This document shows positions 7,383 to 16,711 of a DNA stretch of 64,000 nucleotides, one piece after another. A program made the position numbers and the translations under genes. The notes under the pieces are model-generated. The model had not been told where the DNA came from. It searched no databases and saw nothing but the letters and a program-made list of their open reading frames with translations. Origin of the DNA: JBJMQS01 sp045802605 (GTDB taxonomy: Bacteria > Planctomycetota > Planctomycetia > Gemmatales > Gemmataceae); NCBI GenBank assembly GCA_045802605.1, contig JBJMQS010000040.1, positions 22,210-86,209 of the forward strand, given 5' to 3'. The first letter of the stretch is position 1. Each line of letters starts with the position of its first letter.

Positions 7383-9026
7383 ATGGCTAAGCATATTTTC
7401 GTGACAGGAGGCGTGGTCAGCTCACTCGGTAAGGGCCTGACCTGTGCATCGATCGGCATGTTGCTCGAACGCCGGGGGCTGCGCGTCCGGCTGCAGAAGT
7501 TCGATCCTTACATTAATGTCGATCCCGGCACGATGAGCCCTTACCAGCACGGCGAGGTCTACGTTCTCGACGATGGCGCGGAGACCGATCTCGACTTGGG
7601 CCATTACGAACGCTTCACCAACGCCCCGCTGACCCGCGACTGCAACTATACCACCGGCAAGATTTACTCCACGGTCATCGAGAAGGAGCGCAACGGCGAA
7701 TACCTCGGCAAGACAGTGCAGGTCATCCCGCATGTCACCGATGAGATTCAAGCCGCCATTCGCAAGTTAGCAACCGCTGACGTCGATGTTGTCATCACCG
7801 AAATCGGCGGCACCGTCGGCGACATCGAGGCCATGCCGTTCTTCGAAGCGATTCGCCAGTTCGGACTCGCCGTCGGTAAGCAAAATTGCATTTACATTCA
7901 CCTCACGCTTGTGCCGTATTTGAAGGCGGCGGGCGAAGCGAAGACCAAGCCGACGCAGCACTCCGTGGGTGAGCTTCGCAAGATCGGTATTCAACCGGAC
8001 ATTCTGATTTGCCGCACTGAAGTGGAGCTTGGTCGGGAGGAAGCAGCCAAGATCGCCCAGTTCTGCAATGTCGAGCCGCGGGCGGTGATCGAGGAGCGGG
8101 ACAAGACGCTGTCAATCTACGAGGTGCCGATGAGCCTGATGCAAAGCGGGCTCGACGAATTGATCGTAGAGAAATTTGGCCTCCGCGCGACGTCACTCGA
8201 TGTGTCGGATTGGGAGCAGATGCTCGAGCGCATCCGCAAGCCGGCTCAGGAAGTGACGATTGCGTTCGTGGGCAAGTACGTCAAGCACCATGACGCTTAC
8301 AAGTCCGTCTTTGAATCGCTGTATCATGCCGCGACGGCTCTCGATGCCCGGCTCAACCTTCGCATCATCGAGGCTAGTGAACTCGAGCACGCCAGCGTGG
8401 GCGACATCCTTGCGGGGTCCGATGGCCTCGTCGTTCCGGGCGGCTTCGATCGACGGGGCGTCGAGGGAATGCTCGAAGCCATTCGCTATGCCCGCGAGCA
8501 GAAGCTACCATTTTTCGGCCTCTGCCTGGGCCTACAGTGCGCCATGATCGAGTTCGCCCGCAATGTGCTAGGCTTGAGCGAGGCGAACTCCACCGAGTTC
8601 GAGCGCGATACGCCACACCCGGTAGTGGCTCTGCTCGATGAACAGCGCAAGGTGACCAAGAAGGGCGGCTCGATGCGGCTGGGCAGCCAGCCGTGCCACC
8701 TCAAGGAAGGCTCACTGGCGAGCAAAGCGTACGGGGCGCCAATCGCTCATGAAAGACACCGCCACCGCTATGAAGTGAACAACGATTATCGCGCCCGCTG
8801 CGGCGAGCATGGGCTCATCGTGTCGGGAACGAATGCTGATGGCAGCCTGGTGGAAGTGATCGAGCTAGCCGGGCACCCGTGGTTCTTGGCCGTGCAGTCG
8901 CATCCTGAATTCAAATCGAAACCGATCAAGCCTCATCCGCTCTTCCGTGCATTTGTCGCGGCGAGTTTGTCGCATCGTGCAGGTGGCAGTGGAGTGAGTA
9001 GCGGGCGAGTGTCCGTGAGGGCATAA
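7383..9026 (+). CDS. pyrG: CTP synthase
   Basis: This enzyme converts UTP, ATP and glutamine to CTP. The protein is 547 residues, as usual for the family. The N-terminal synthetase domain starts KHIFVTGGVVSSLGKGL and contains QKFDPYINVDPGTMSP. The C-terminal class I glutamine amidotransferase domain carries the nucleophile Cys in FGLCLGLQCA and the His/Glu pair in QSHPEFKSKP. The ATG at 7383 was preferred to one at 7350 because it matches family starts and is preceded by GGAAGGAA. A short Ser/Gly-rich tail follows the amidotransferase domain. A perfect 30-bp inverted repeat begins 5 bases after the stop. Confidence 0.97.
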   Translation: MAKHIFVTGGVVSSLGKGLTCASIGMLLERRGLRVRLQKFDPYINVDPGTMSPYQHGEVYVLDDGAETDLDLGHYERFTNAPLTRDCNYTTGKIYSTVIEKERNGEYLGKTVQVIPHVTDEIQAAIRKLATADVDVVITEIGGTVGDIEAMPFFEAIRQFGLAVGKQNCIYIHLTLVPYLKAAGEAKTKPTQHSVGELRKIGIQPDILICRTEVELGREEAAKIAQFCNVEPRAVIEERDKTLSIYEVPMSLMQSGLDELIVEKFGLRATSLDVSDWEQMLERIRKPAQEVTIAFVGKYVKHHDAYKSVFESLYHAATALDARLNLRIIEASELEHASVGDILAGSDGLVVPGGFDRRGVEGMLEAIRYAREQKLPFFGLCLGLQCAMIEFARNVLGLSEANSTEFERDTPHPVVALLDEQRKVTKKGGSMRLGSQPCHLKEGSLASKAYGAPIAHERHRHRYEVNNDYRARCGEHGLIVSGTNADGSLVEVIELAGHPWFLAVQSHPEFKSKPIKPHPLFRAFVAASLSHRAGGSGVSSGRVSVRA

Positions 9027-9030
9027 GAAC

Positions 9031-9095
9031 TAACCACAGAGACACAGAGGCACCGAGAAGATGGTCTTCTCGGTGCCTCTGTGTCTCTGTGGTTA
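9031..9095. repeat. 30-bp perfect inverted repeat, CGCAGAGA family copy 2
   Basis: Arms 9031-9060 and 9066-9095 pair perfectly over 30 bases around a 5-base loop. The unit is CACAGAGACACAGAGGCAC. It sits between the convergent ends of pyrG and the cupredoxin-like gene, so a bidirectional terminator role is plausible. Confidence 0.9.
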
Positions 9096-9103
9096 GGCTT
9101 GTC

Positions 9104-9889
9104 TTACTTCTTCTTGATCGGGAAATTAATCGTGTCGCCGTCCTTGAGCAGTCCCTTTGGCTTTTTCTCTTCGCCCGGCTTGGCCGTACCCACCTCATGC
9201 CATGCCATTACCGAGACTTCGATATCCGTTGGGACATTTTTGATTTCGTAATTCCCATTGGCATCAGTCACGGCGAAGTAAGGATGATCGAATGCCCAGA
9301 CATACGCATCCATCCATTTGTGGGCATCACAGTTGATCTTGATTGCTTCCGTATCAGCCTTCACCGAAAACTCTTTTTCTTTACCGGAAGCGAGCGTCTC
9401 GCCTCTCGCCGGATTTTTTAGCGCACCGCCAGCGACACGCGAATTGTGCAAGATCGGGGCACTGTTCTTGATGAGGAGCTTTTGCACTGGCTTGCCGCCA
9501 TATTCAGCAAACATCGCTGAGACATGCGGATTGAACCGGCAGAAAGGCTGGTCGATGACAACCTGATCGGTCCAAGTCTTTTGGCCGAGATCGACATTAA
9601 ATTTCTTTCCGGGGGCCGGTTTCAGAAAGACCACGACTTCCGCTAGGCCATTGCCTTCTCCGGTGACCCAGGTCAGGTCTTGCGTATCGCCTTTCGCGCA
9701 ATGCCCGGCGTCCTTGTGATTGGGGTCGATCTTGAGCTTTGCGTCTTTGGGAGCTTCGCCATCCAATGTGACTTTGCCCTTGATGGTGGCGCCAGCGGTC
9801 GCCGGGCGGGCGTCAGCCGAGGACATCACCGCGAGGGTCAAGCCCGACGCGATCGCCAGGCTGAACATAGTTCGCAGACACTTCTTCAT
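9104..9889 (-). CDS. secreted cupredoxin-like protein of the bc operon
   Basis: This 261-residue protein has a signal peptide (about 1-27, ending SADA). A beta-rich body follows, containing a C-D-A-H-K-W-M cluster (Cys187, His190, Met193) with an upstream His148, which is the spacing of a type-1 copper (plastocyanin-like) site. The segment VTDANGNYEIKNVP resembles a carboxypeptidase-regulatory-like fold. The ATG at 9889 was chosen because a signal peptide begins there; the longer frame overlaps the preceding cytochrome gene. It is the last gene of the Rieske/cytochrome b operon, 49 bases after the octahaem cytochrome, so I infer a periplasmic electron-carrier role. Copper binding is inferred from motif spacing only. 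Confidence 0.75.
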   Translation of the reverse strand: MKKCLRTMFSLAIASGLTLAVMSSADARPATAGATIKGKVTLDGEAPKDAKLKIDPNHKDAGHCAKGDTQDLTWVTGEGNGLAEVVVFLKPAPGKKFNVDLGQKTWTDQVVIDQPFCRFNPHVSAMFAEYGGKPVQKLLIKNSAPILHNSRVAGGALKNPARGETLASGKEKEFSVKADTEAIKINCDAHKWMDAYVWAFDHPYFAVTDANGNYEIKNVPTDIEVSVMAWHEVGTAKPGEEKKPKGLLKDGDTINFPIKKK

Positions 9890-9938
9890 TCGGGACTCCG
9901 TAGTTGTTCGAGCGATTCGCTCGATGGTTTCCAGTTCC

Positions 9939-12900
9939 TTATTTTGCCGGAGGCGCGGCCGCCGCGGGTTGGCCAAAAGCCGTCGGACCCACACGGTATT
10001 TTATGACCGGCCAGTCAACGATGGTGGGGTACATCATGAGTAAATCTCGTGACGCCCGGATCTGATCTTCGGGGCCGCCGATAAACACTTTAGCTTCCTC
10101 AAAGTGCTTTTTCGCCTCGCCAGGCCGATATTGCGGCTGCATCAAACTGGCATACGGCGTCAGACGTTGCGGATAGGCGATCCACCGCTCTGTCCATTCG
10201 GGACGGAGCCGTTCCCAAGCCTTGTCCAGATCGGGAGCTCGATATTCGTTAGGTAGTGCCGGACCAACTTGATGACATGTGATGCAGAGGTTGCCGGTAT
10301 AGGTGACGAGCTTCCACGCGTCCGCCATATAGGCTTCGCGCTCTTCCCAGTTTTTGCGTAGCTCAGGGAAATCGTTGCCGGCGACTTGCGCTCGGAGCCG
10401 GTCGGCATCTTTTTGCGCTTCGGCCACTTTGGCGTTGTCTCCCGCAGCGCGGAAGTCAGTGACACGTCGCTCGGCCGCGGCTTGCTGCTCGCGCGCGACC
10501 CGGGCCCAGAGGGGCTTCAACTCATTGATGCGCGCATCGTACTGGTTATTCGCCTTTAACTTGGCGACGTAGTCTTTTGTCTGTTGAAGCAGGTAAGCTT
10601 CATCGCGCTGGGGAACTTTAGCGAAGGTATTGAGGCCCGTCCCTGGATTACCCAGCTTGTTGGCGGCCGTGAAGTAATTGACCAAAGCCACCGCTTCGTC
10701 ATCGCTCAAGCTGAATTTGGGCATCATCAACGGCGGGATCTTGCGAATCTTGTAGGGATTCAGCAGGAATTGATAAAGCCAGCCCGGCTGCACCCGCTCG
10801 CCTTCGTGAAGCAGATTCGGCGGGATCGCGGCGTAACCATCGGGGCCTTTGCCGCCCTCGTCGTCGTAGCGATTCACAGGCTGCACGTCGCCATACACTT
10901 TCGAGTCGTATTCGGACAAATAGCGCTTCAACAGAAGCGCGAATCGACCGCCATATGGCGCGGCGAGTTCCTTGGTCGCTTCCGGCACGACAATGATCGG
11001 TGAAGCCCACGCTGGCAAGACGGCTGTCTTCTCGGACTTCGAGTCCGGATCGTCGTAGCGGAATGCTAATGCATGGGTCGTGCGGATGACCGGCATCAAG
11101 TCGTCGCCGTTGGGCAGAACACTCATCACCCCTTTGGCCACGATGCGATCCGTGCCGGCTGGCGGCGGTGCCGCGCCCCAGGCGTTGTGCTCTAAGTAGG
11201 CGTGGGGATCTTTCGGCTCTTCCTTTTCGCCCGAGGCGAATCGCTGATAGGCCTCGGTGAGCTCCTTCATGACCGCAGCTTTTGCGGTGCGGCCATCGGG
11301 CAGCTTCTTATCGGTCAGCGCGAACTCGAATTGACCGGCGCGGATGATGTGGCAGCTGTAGCAATTGTACTTTTCGAGCACCATGCGGCCGTGCACTTCC
11401 GCTTGCCGTTCCGGTGTGTAACTCGGCAGGAACTTCTGCGGGATCGGCTCGGCAATCAGGCCAAGGATGAAGCACATGACTGCCTCGCGGCCTTCGGCTT
11501 CGTCTTTATCGAGGCGGATCTGGAATGCCTCGTCGGATTCGTTCGGCAACCTCCTGATCCGCGCGAACTTGAACTGCGGCATCCGGGCGCGATCGTTCCA
11601 ATCACGCACGCGCTGGTAATCGTAAACGCGCGGCGACATTAGCTTCAGATGCAAGAAGCCTTCGCGCGAGCGGTGATGGTGGTCGAGCATCTCGGAGAAG
11701 AACTTCTCGTAGGGCGGCTGCTTCGCCGTGGTGTACGGCGCGAACTTCTCGAGCGGCTTTTGCTTGCCGTCACCCGGTTTCCAGTCCTTGTCGGGCTTGT
11801 TCTTATCCTTGGGATCATCGCGCAGATCCACGACATGGTAGCGCGTATCGACGTAGTTCTCGACATCTTCGAAGGCGATGCGATCTGGATCTTTCTTACC
11901 CCAATCGTTCAGGCCGACGCCGATCGTCTTGGCCCCTTCGAAGCCGGGGATGTTGTGGCAAGCGAAGCACCCGAGGTTGCCGATTGCTTTCTTGCCGATG
12001 TAGGTCATGAGCTTGCCGTCATCGAGCGGAGCACTGAGCTCTTGCTCGTCGGCGTCATCAGCGCGATAGGAAAGCTCATCCTTGCTGAAGCCGCTCTTAA
12101 CGGCATTCTCGACTTCACGCGTCGTCAGACCCGCTTTGCGCAGATACATGCGGGCCATATCGGCGAGGGTCTCGCGTTCGGCCGGGGCGACAGCGAGCGT
12201 GTCCCATTCGGGGTCGGTCTTGGCGGGTTGAGAAAGGAGCCACGACGCCACGTCGTTGGCCTCTTCCAGCGTCAAATGCACGTTCGGCATCAATGTGCGC
12301 GGGCTGTGAACCATGGGGTTGAGCAGCCACTGCACGAGCCACTTCTTGCTATTGAGCTTGCCGGCCACGCCGCTGAGCTCAGGACCGAAGTAGGACTCGC
12401 CCACAATGGCCGGGGCTGGCGTTCCATTGGCGTTCTGACCGGCAGCCTCGGCGGCGGAGTGCTGGTGACACGCCACGCAGCCACGCGTTGCGAATAGATG
12501 CCGGCCGCGATCGAATTGTTCTTTCTTGCCCGCGTCATTGGCAGGCTCGGCGGGCAGGTTCATCGATTCATCGACTGGCGGCACCTGGCCCCGTACGCTC
12601 ATTCGCGCTTTGGCTTCGCGGATCTTGCGCGATGCGTCTTTCTTGTCGGCATCGGACATCGTCTCGCTTTGAGCCAGCTTCGCAGTCAATTCGTTGATAA
12701 GAGCTTCGTCGGCCTGGGCCTGTTCGGCCGGCGCCTTCGCCACTGCGCTCAACGTGCCAAGATGTTGTTTGCTCTTGGTGAATATGTAATGCGTAATCGC
12801 CCGAATCTCGGCGTCGGGGAACTTCTTTTGCTCCGACGGCAACGCTTCATCGACGTTGTTCGCTTGCATGTAGAAGTGCGGCATCTTGGTGTCGGGCTTA

Positions 12901-14492
12901 AACGCCCGCGGCGCCTTAATCCACTTCATGGCCCAATCTTCGTTCGTCTTCTCGGCCACGCGGAACAGGCTCGGGCCGACTTTGCGCAGCGTGCCCGGCG
13001 GATTGGCGGCGTCGGCAAGGCGCTTGGTGCGCTCGCTCGGAGATAGAGATTCGAGCGGCGGGTCGGGCTCGAGCCGCATGTCCGGGCCGATGGCCCGGCC
13101 GCTCTTGGTGCCGGAGATCTCATGGCAACCGAAGCAGCCGAGGTCTTTGACGAGGTGGTAGCCTTTGATGAGCTTCTCGGCTTCGACGCGACTGCCATCA
13201 CGGACTAGGTCTTCCACTTGATGGTGGCATTTCACGCACGACGACTCGATGAACCGCGACGGCAACATTGGGAATTCCCAGTCGCCGGCGTGCACTGATT
13301 GCCAGTGCAAGTCTTGCTCCCACGTATGCGCAATCTCGACGTCGTTGGGTGTGTGGGCGGCGTCATTGAAACCGGTCGCACTGCCTTGGCCGGAGTGGCA
13401 AATCGTGCAGCCAAACTTTTGTGCTGAGTGCGGGCTGTTGGCTTCGACGAAAAGGTCGAGCCGCGGATGGGCGGCATACTCGCGAATTCGGGAAGGACTG
13501 AGATCTTCCACCTTTTTCGGTTCCAAGTCGCGGGCCGCTAGGACGTTGACATCTTGCTTGGCATCTTTGTTGACTTGCTGGCGTTCTTCCAGCAGTTTCT
13601 TGGCGTCTTCGGTCTTCTTCTTGAGCTCCGGGTCGTCCATCGGGTTGGTCGTGAGCCGCGTCAAAGCTTCGGCGTCGAGATTTGGCCGGTCGATGCCCAA
13701 GTGGCAGGTCGTGCAGCGATCGTAGCGGGTGACGTATTTGAAGCCGCCGTAGTCGATTGGCAAATCTTCGTGGAAGGTCTGCTTGATTTTCACGGGCGAA
13801 GCGAAGGCATCCATAACCGGCAGAGAACGGACCGCGTCGCGCCAGGTCCACTGCTTCTGGACCGCGAGCTTGAGGAAGCGGTCGAAGTCGCCGGTGTGCT
13901 TTTTGTGCGTCGCCTCTTTGGCCTTCAAGTCGCGCTGGGCCTGCGCCAGCGAAACCTTGGCGTCGCCGACCTGAATCTCTTCGTTATTGGCGGCCTCGAT
14001 CTTGGCATCGAGTTCTTCGAGCTTGGGTTGCAGCGCCTGGAGATTTTTCTGAAACTTCTCGGCTTCTTCCTTGAACCTGTTGGCGTGCGGATCCTGGTGT
14101 TCGACCGCGATGTTGTAATAACTCATCCGCGAGTCGTAGTCGGCCTTGATGCTGCGCATCTTGAAGTCGAGTGCCGCCCGCTCGGCAGCCACCGGTGAGA
14201 TCTTCTTTTCAACAATCGGTTTGAGTTTGTTGACCCGATCGCGCAGCTCCGTCACTTGCGTTTCCGACGCCACGATTTTCTGCTGCTCAGCCGCGGACGG
14301 GGCGAGCGCAAGCAACGTGCGCTTGCTGATCTCTTCTTCAACCGTGCGGAAGGTCCGCTGATCTTGCTTGTACGGCCGGCGAAAATCGTCCGCGAACATC
14401 CAGACGACCGTCACGAGCATGGCCACGCTGGTCGCGGCAAACACCCGGTGCAGCATCCGCTGATCGCGATAAAAGGCGTCACTAGCAGCCAT
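9939..14492 (-). CDS. giant membrane-anchored octahaem cytochrome c
   Basis: The 1517-residue protein has one N-terminal transmembrane anchor (about 16-34) and a long coiled-coil-like stretch (about 45-200). Eight CxxCH haem-c sites follow, at residues 260, 362, 419, 453, 672, 842, 1044 and 1403. Several haem regions resemble single-haem cytochrome c modules, each with a later Met (for example LMPNVHL, RMPQF, MMPKF). It lies directly downstream of Rieske, cytochrome b and subunit-IV genes, so I infer that it replaces cytochrome c1/f as electron acceptor and carries electrons through the periplasm. A second coiled coil (about 1290-1380) precedes the last haem. The size is far beyond usual bc-complex cytochromes. 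Confidence 0.9.
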   Translation of the reverse strand: MAASDAFYRDQRMLHRVFAATSVAMLVTVVWMFADDFRRPYKQDQRTFRTVEEEISKRTLLALAPSAAEQQKIVASETQVTELRDRVNKLKPIVEKKISPVAAERAALDFKMRSIKADYDSRMSYYNIAVEHQDPHANRFKEEAEKFQKNLQALQPKLEELDAKIEAANNEEIQVGDAKVSLAQAQRDLKAKEATHKKHTGDFDRFLKLAVQKQWTWRDAVRSLPVMDAFASPVKIKQTFHEDLPIDYGGFKYVTRYDRCTTCHLGIDRPNLDAEALTRLTTNPMDDPELKKKTEDAKKLLEERQQVNKDAKQDVNVLAARDLEPKKVEDLSPSRIREYAAHPRLDLFVEANSPHSAQKFGCTICHSGQGSATGFNDAAHTPNDVEIAHTWEQDLHWQSVHAGDWEFPMLPSRFIESSCVKCHHQVEDLVRDGSRVEAEKLIKGYHLVKDLGCFGCHEISGTKSGRAIGPDMRLEPDPPLESLSPSERTKRLADAANPPGTLRKVGPSLFRVAEKTNEDWAMKWIKAPRAFKPDTKMPHFYMQANNVDEALPSEQKKFPDAEIRAITHYIFTKSKQHLGTLSAVAKAPAEQAQADEALINELTAKLAQSETMSDADKKDASRKIREAKARMSVRGQVPPVDESMNLPAEPANDAGKKEQFDRGRHLFATRGCVACHQHSAAEAAGQNANGTPAPAIVGESYFGPELSGVAGKLNSKKWLVQWLLNPMVHSPRTLMPNVHLTLEEANDVASWLLSQPAKTDPEWDTLAVAPAERETLADMARMYLRKAGLTTREVENAVKSGFSKDELSYRADDADEQELSAPLDDGKLMTYIGKKAIGNLGCFACHNIPGFEGAKTIGVGLNDWGKKDPDRIAFEDVENYVDTRYHVVDLRDDPKDKNKPDKDWKPGDGKQKPLEKFAPYTTAKQPPYEKFFSEMLDHHHRSREGFLHLKLMSPRVYDYQRVRDWNDRARMPQFKFARIRRLPNESDEAFQIRLDKDEAEGREAVMCFILGLIAEPIPQKFLPSYTPERQAEVHGRMVLEKYNCYSCHIIRAGQFEFALTDKKLPDGRTAKAAVMKELTEAYQRFASGEKEEPKDPHAYLEHNAWGAAPPPAGTDRIVAKGVMSVLPNGDDLMPVIRTTHALAFRYDDPDSKSEKTAVLPAWASPIIVVPEATKELAAPYGGRFALLLKRYLSEYDSKVYGDVQPVNRYDDEGGKGPDGYAAIPPNLLHEGERVQPGWLYQFLLNPYKIRKIPPLMMPKFSLSDDEAVALVNYFTAANKLGNPGTGLNTFAKVPQRDEAYLLQQTKDYVAKLKANNQYDARINELKPLWARVAREQQAAAERRVTDFRAAGDNAKVAEAQKDADRLRAQVAGNDFPELRKNWEEREAYMADAWKLVTYTGNLCITCHQVGPALPNEYRAPDLDKAWERLRPEWTERWIAYPQRLTPYASLMQPQYRPGEAKKHFEEAKVFIGGPEDQIRASRDLLMMYPTIVDWPVIKYRVGPTAFGQPAAAAPPAK

Positions 14493-14528
14493 AGATGGGT
14501 CCCACGCCGCGCGGTCGACCGCGCCGGG

Positions 14529-15815
14529 TCAGATGTTGAAGAACAGCTCCGGGATGTACACGATGTATTTCAGGTTGAGCGTCCACCTGAGCACCATCTT
14601 CAAAGGCAAACTGGCCATGAAGAGAATCAACGTCATCAGCAGCATGTAGCGGATGAAGCCCATCTTCATGAAGTAGCGCTTGAAAACGGTTTTCGCCAAC
14701 AGCGGCGGAATGATCATGAAGTAAGCGATAACGACGATGATGCCCGGCAACTCGCGCACGAGCCAACCGGACTGATGGCCGACCGCTTCGTCATCCATGC
14801 CAAAGGCCCGCCAAAACATTGTCGCTAGGTTGATGTTGTTGAGCGGGTCGGACTTGTGCGGGTCCCAGTTTTCGAATGGCCCGAAGAAGTTCCAGTTCGG
14901 CCCGCGCAGAAACGTGCCCAACACGATCAGCACCACCCACAACACGAGGAACCCATACAGGAACATCGCCATGGCGAATGGGCGTTCGCGGAAGGTGTAG
15001 TAGCCGTTGCCCTTTTGGTTGAAGTCGATGTAAGGGATCGCGCACAGGCCGATGATGATGAACGTGGGCAGCACCACGCCCGCCATCCAGGGGTCGAAGT
15101 ACACGAGCATTTCCTGCAAGCCGAGGAAGTACCACGGCGCTTTCGAAGGGTTCGGAGCACGGGCCGTGGTGGCCGGTGCTTCCAAGGGCGCCTTCAAGTA
15201 GATCGCCCACACGACAAGCAGTGCCGTGCAGACGATCATGCAGATCATCTCGGTGTAGACCAAGTCCGGCCACACCAGGACCTTCTCGTCGTCCTTTTCC
15301 AAAGGTGGCGCACCCTTGGCAATCAAATTGTCGTTGAGCACCGCACGACGCAGGCCGAGCCAAGTGAAGAAGCCGACGGTGAAAAGCAACATCACGATCG
15401 GCACGTTGTCGGGCTTGGTGATGATGTTGCGGAAATCTTCGTTCGTCATCGCCCAGCCGGACACAAGCAATACGAGGTTCAACAGGATCCAGGCGACATT
15501 CGGCTCCGTGAAGAAGCCGCGGAAGAGCAGGACTGCCGCGAAGAGCACCGTTGATGCGATGAAATAGGTCGTCGCATTAGTTACCGCATCGACCGCGTGG
15601 GTGATTTCCGGCGGGATGACCAAGCCTCGGTGCATGGGCCAGTAAAGAGCCGCATGCACCAAGAAAATAGCTGTGCCGACAAAGCCGAGCATTGCCGGAA
15701 GCCGGGCGCGCCGTTGCGTCATCGCGGCAAAGAAGCCGAGGTTGAGCAAGGCGCAGCAGAGGTAGTAAACGGCCAGGCCGTTTTGGGTCGTGATGGAAAG
15801 CGAGCCGTGGTTCAT
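14529..15815 (-). CDS. cytochrome b C-terminal (subunit IV-like) protein with extra N-terminal helices
   Basis: The protein is 428 residues. The region from about 180 on matches the subunit IV / C-terminal half of cytochrome b: VWPDLVYTE, the quinol-site motif in the form NPSKAPWYFLGLQE (APWY at 226-229, corresponding to PEWY/PDWY), and further hydrophobic helices. Residues 1-165 add about four or five transmembrane segments that subunit IV (about 160 aa in cyanobacteria) lacks. It acts in the inner membrane with the preceding cytochrome b to form the quinol-oxidising site. Gaps to its neighbours are 24 and 36 bases, indicating one operon. The function of the extra N-terminal domain is unknown. 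Confidence 0.88.
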   Translation of the reverse strand: MNHGSLSITTQNGLAVYYLCCALLNLGFFAAMTQRRARLPAMLGFVGTAIFLVHAALYWPMHRGLVIPPEITHAVDAVTNATTYFIASTVLFAAVLLFRGFFTEPNVAWILLNLVLLVSGWAMTNEDFRNIITKPDNVPIVMLLFTVGFFTWLGLRRAVLNDNLIAKGAPPLEKDDEKVLVWPDLVYTEMICMIVCTALLVVWAIYLKAPLEAPATTARAPNPSKAPWYFLGLQEMLVYFDPWMAGVVLPTFIIIGLCAIPYIDFNQKGNGYYTFRERPFAMAMFLYGFLVLWVVLIVLGTFLRGPNWNFFGPFENWDPHKSDPLNNINLATMFWRAFGMDDEAVGHQSGWLVRELPGIIVVIAYFMIIPPLLAKTVFKRYFMKMGFIRYMLLMTLILFMASLPLKMVLRWTLNLKYIVYIPELFFNI

Positions 15816-15839
15816 CAGTCGCGAACTCCGTGACCTGAC

Positions 15840-16613
15840 CTACAAAGCGCCGCTAATGCCGCCGTCCTTGCGGACCCGCCAGAAATGGATCGCGATCAAG
15901 ACACCGGCCGCCAATGGGATCGCTACGCAGTGAAGTACGTAGAAGCGCAATAGCGTCTCGCCGCTGACGAACTTCCCACCTAAAAGCAAGAATCGCGCAT
16001 CCGAGCCCGAGTGAATAAGCGGCACCCCTCCAATCTGCAGGAAGGATGCACCGGGGCCTTCGTAACCCAATCCTGGCGTGGCACGAGCCATATTGCTGCC
16101 GACGGTGATGGCCCAGATCGCCAACTGATCCCAGGGCAACAAATAGCCGGTGAAGCTCAGGAGCAACGTCAGCACGAGCAGAATGACGCCGACGGACCAG
16201 TTGAATTCTCTGGGCGGTTTATAAGAGCCGGTGAGAAACACGCGATACATGTGCAGCCAGATGGAAATGACCATGGCATGTGCCCCCCAGCGATGCAATT
16301 CGCGGAGGATGCCGAGCGTGGTCACGTCGCGCAGAGCGAGAATGTCGTTGTAAGCGTGTTCGAGCGTGGGCCGATAGTAGAACATCAACAGGACGCCGGT
16401 GATCGTTTCGACCAAGAACAGAAAGAAGGTCAGGCCGCCCATGCACCAGGTGTAAGAGAGGGCGATGCCGCTCTTCCGCACCGAGACAGGGTGCAGATGC
16501 AGGAAGACATTCGTCAACATCACGACGACGCGATTACGGCGATCGCGCGGCGCAGGGTGACGGAAGATGCTCTTCCAGACTTGTGAGCCGCGAATCCAGT
16601 CACCGACGGACAT
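15840..16613 (-). CDS. petB: cytochrome b (b6-like, haem-bearing half)
   Basis: This 257-residue membrane protein carries the two b-haem ligand pairs. His107 and His121 lie in one helix (HRWGAHAM...HMYRVF) and His228 and His243 in another (LHCVAIPL...IHFWRV). The second pair is 15 residues apart, as in b6-type cytochromes rather than mitochondrial-type ones. The PxxLPWDQ segment (YLLPWDQLAIWA) is the conserved Qo-side motif. It ends after four helices, with the remaining half encoded by the next gene (14529-15815), which is the split b6/IV arrangement. It forms the transmembrane electron path of the complex with the Rieske protein encoded upstream. Confidence 0.9.
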   Translation of the reverse strand: MSVGDWIRGSQVWKSIFRHPAPRDRRNRVVVMLTNVFLHLHPVSVRKSGIALSYTWCMGGLTFFLFLVETITGVLLMFYYRPTLEHAYNDILALRDVTTLGILRELHRWGAHAMVISIWLHMYRVFLTGSYKPPREFNWSVGVILLVLTLLLSFTGYLLPWDQLAIWAITVGSNMARATPGLGYEGPGASFLQIGGVPLIHSGSDARFLLLGGKFVSGETLLRFYVLHCVAIPLAAGVLIAIHFWRVRKDGGISGAL

Positions 16614-16630
16614 ATCTTGCCTCTATTTTA

Positions 16631-16711
16631 GATTGCAGAAGTCAGAATGCAGATTGATAAACTGCTCTCTCACTCCTCCGCCGCCAATTCTGACTTCTCA
16701 CTTCTGCAATC
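16631..16711. repeat. inverted repeat of TCAGAA/TTCTGA units between Rieske and cytochrome b genes
   Basis: GATTGCAGAAGTCAGAAT (from 16631) is mirrored by ATTCTGACTTCTCACTTCTGCAATC (to 16711). The right arm reaches the Rieske stop codon. It lies inside the operon, so it may attenuate or stabilise the mRNA. A related element lies at 25302-25410. Confidence 0.7.

Noticed and set aside
7245..9095. CRISPR array from the regularly spaced CGCAGAGA units
   Set aside because: The units are inverted arms of hairpins with 2-7 base centres, not direct repeats separated by unique spacers, and there are no cas genes.
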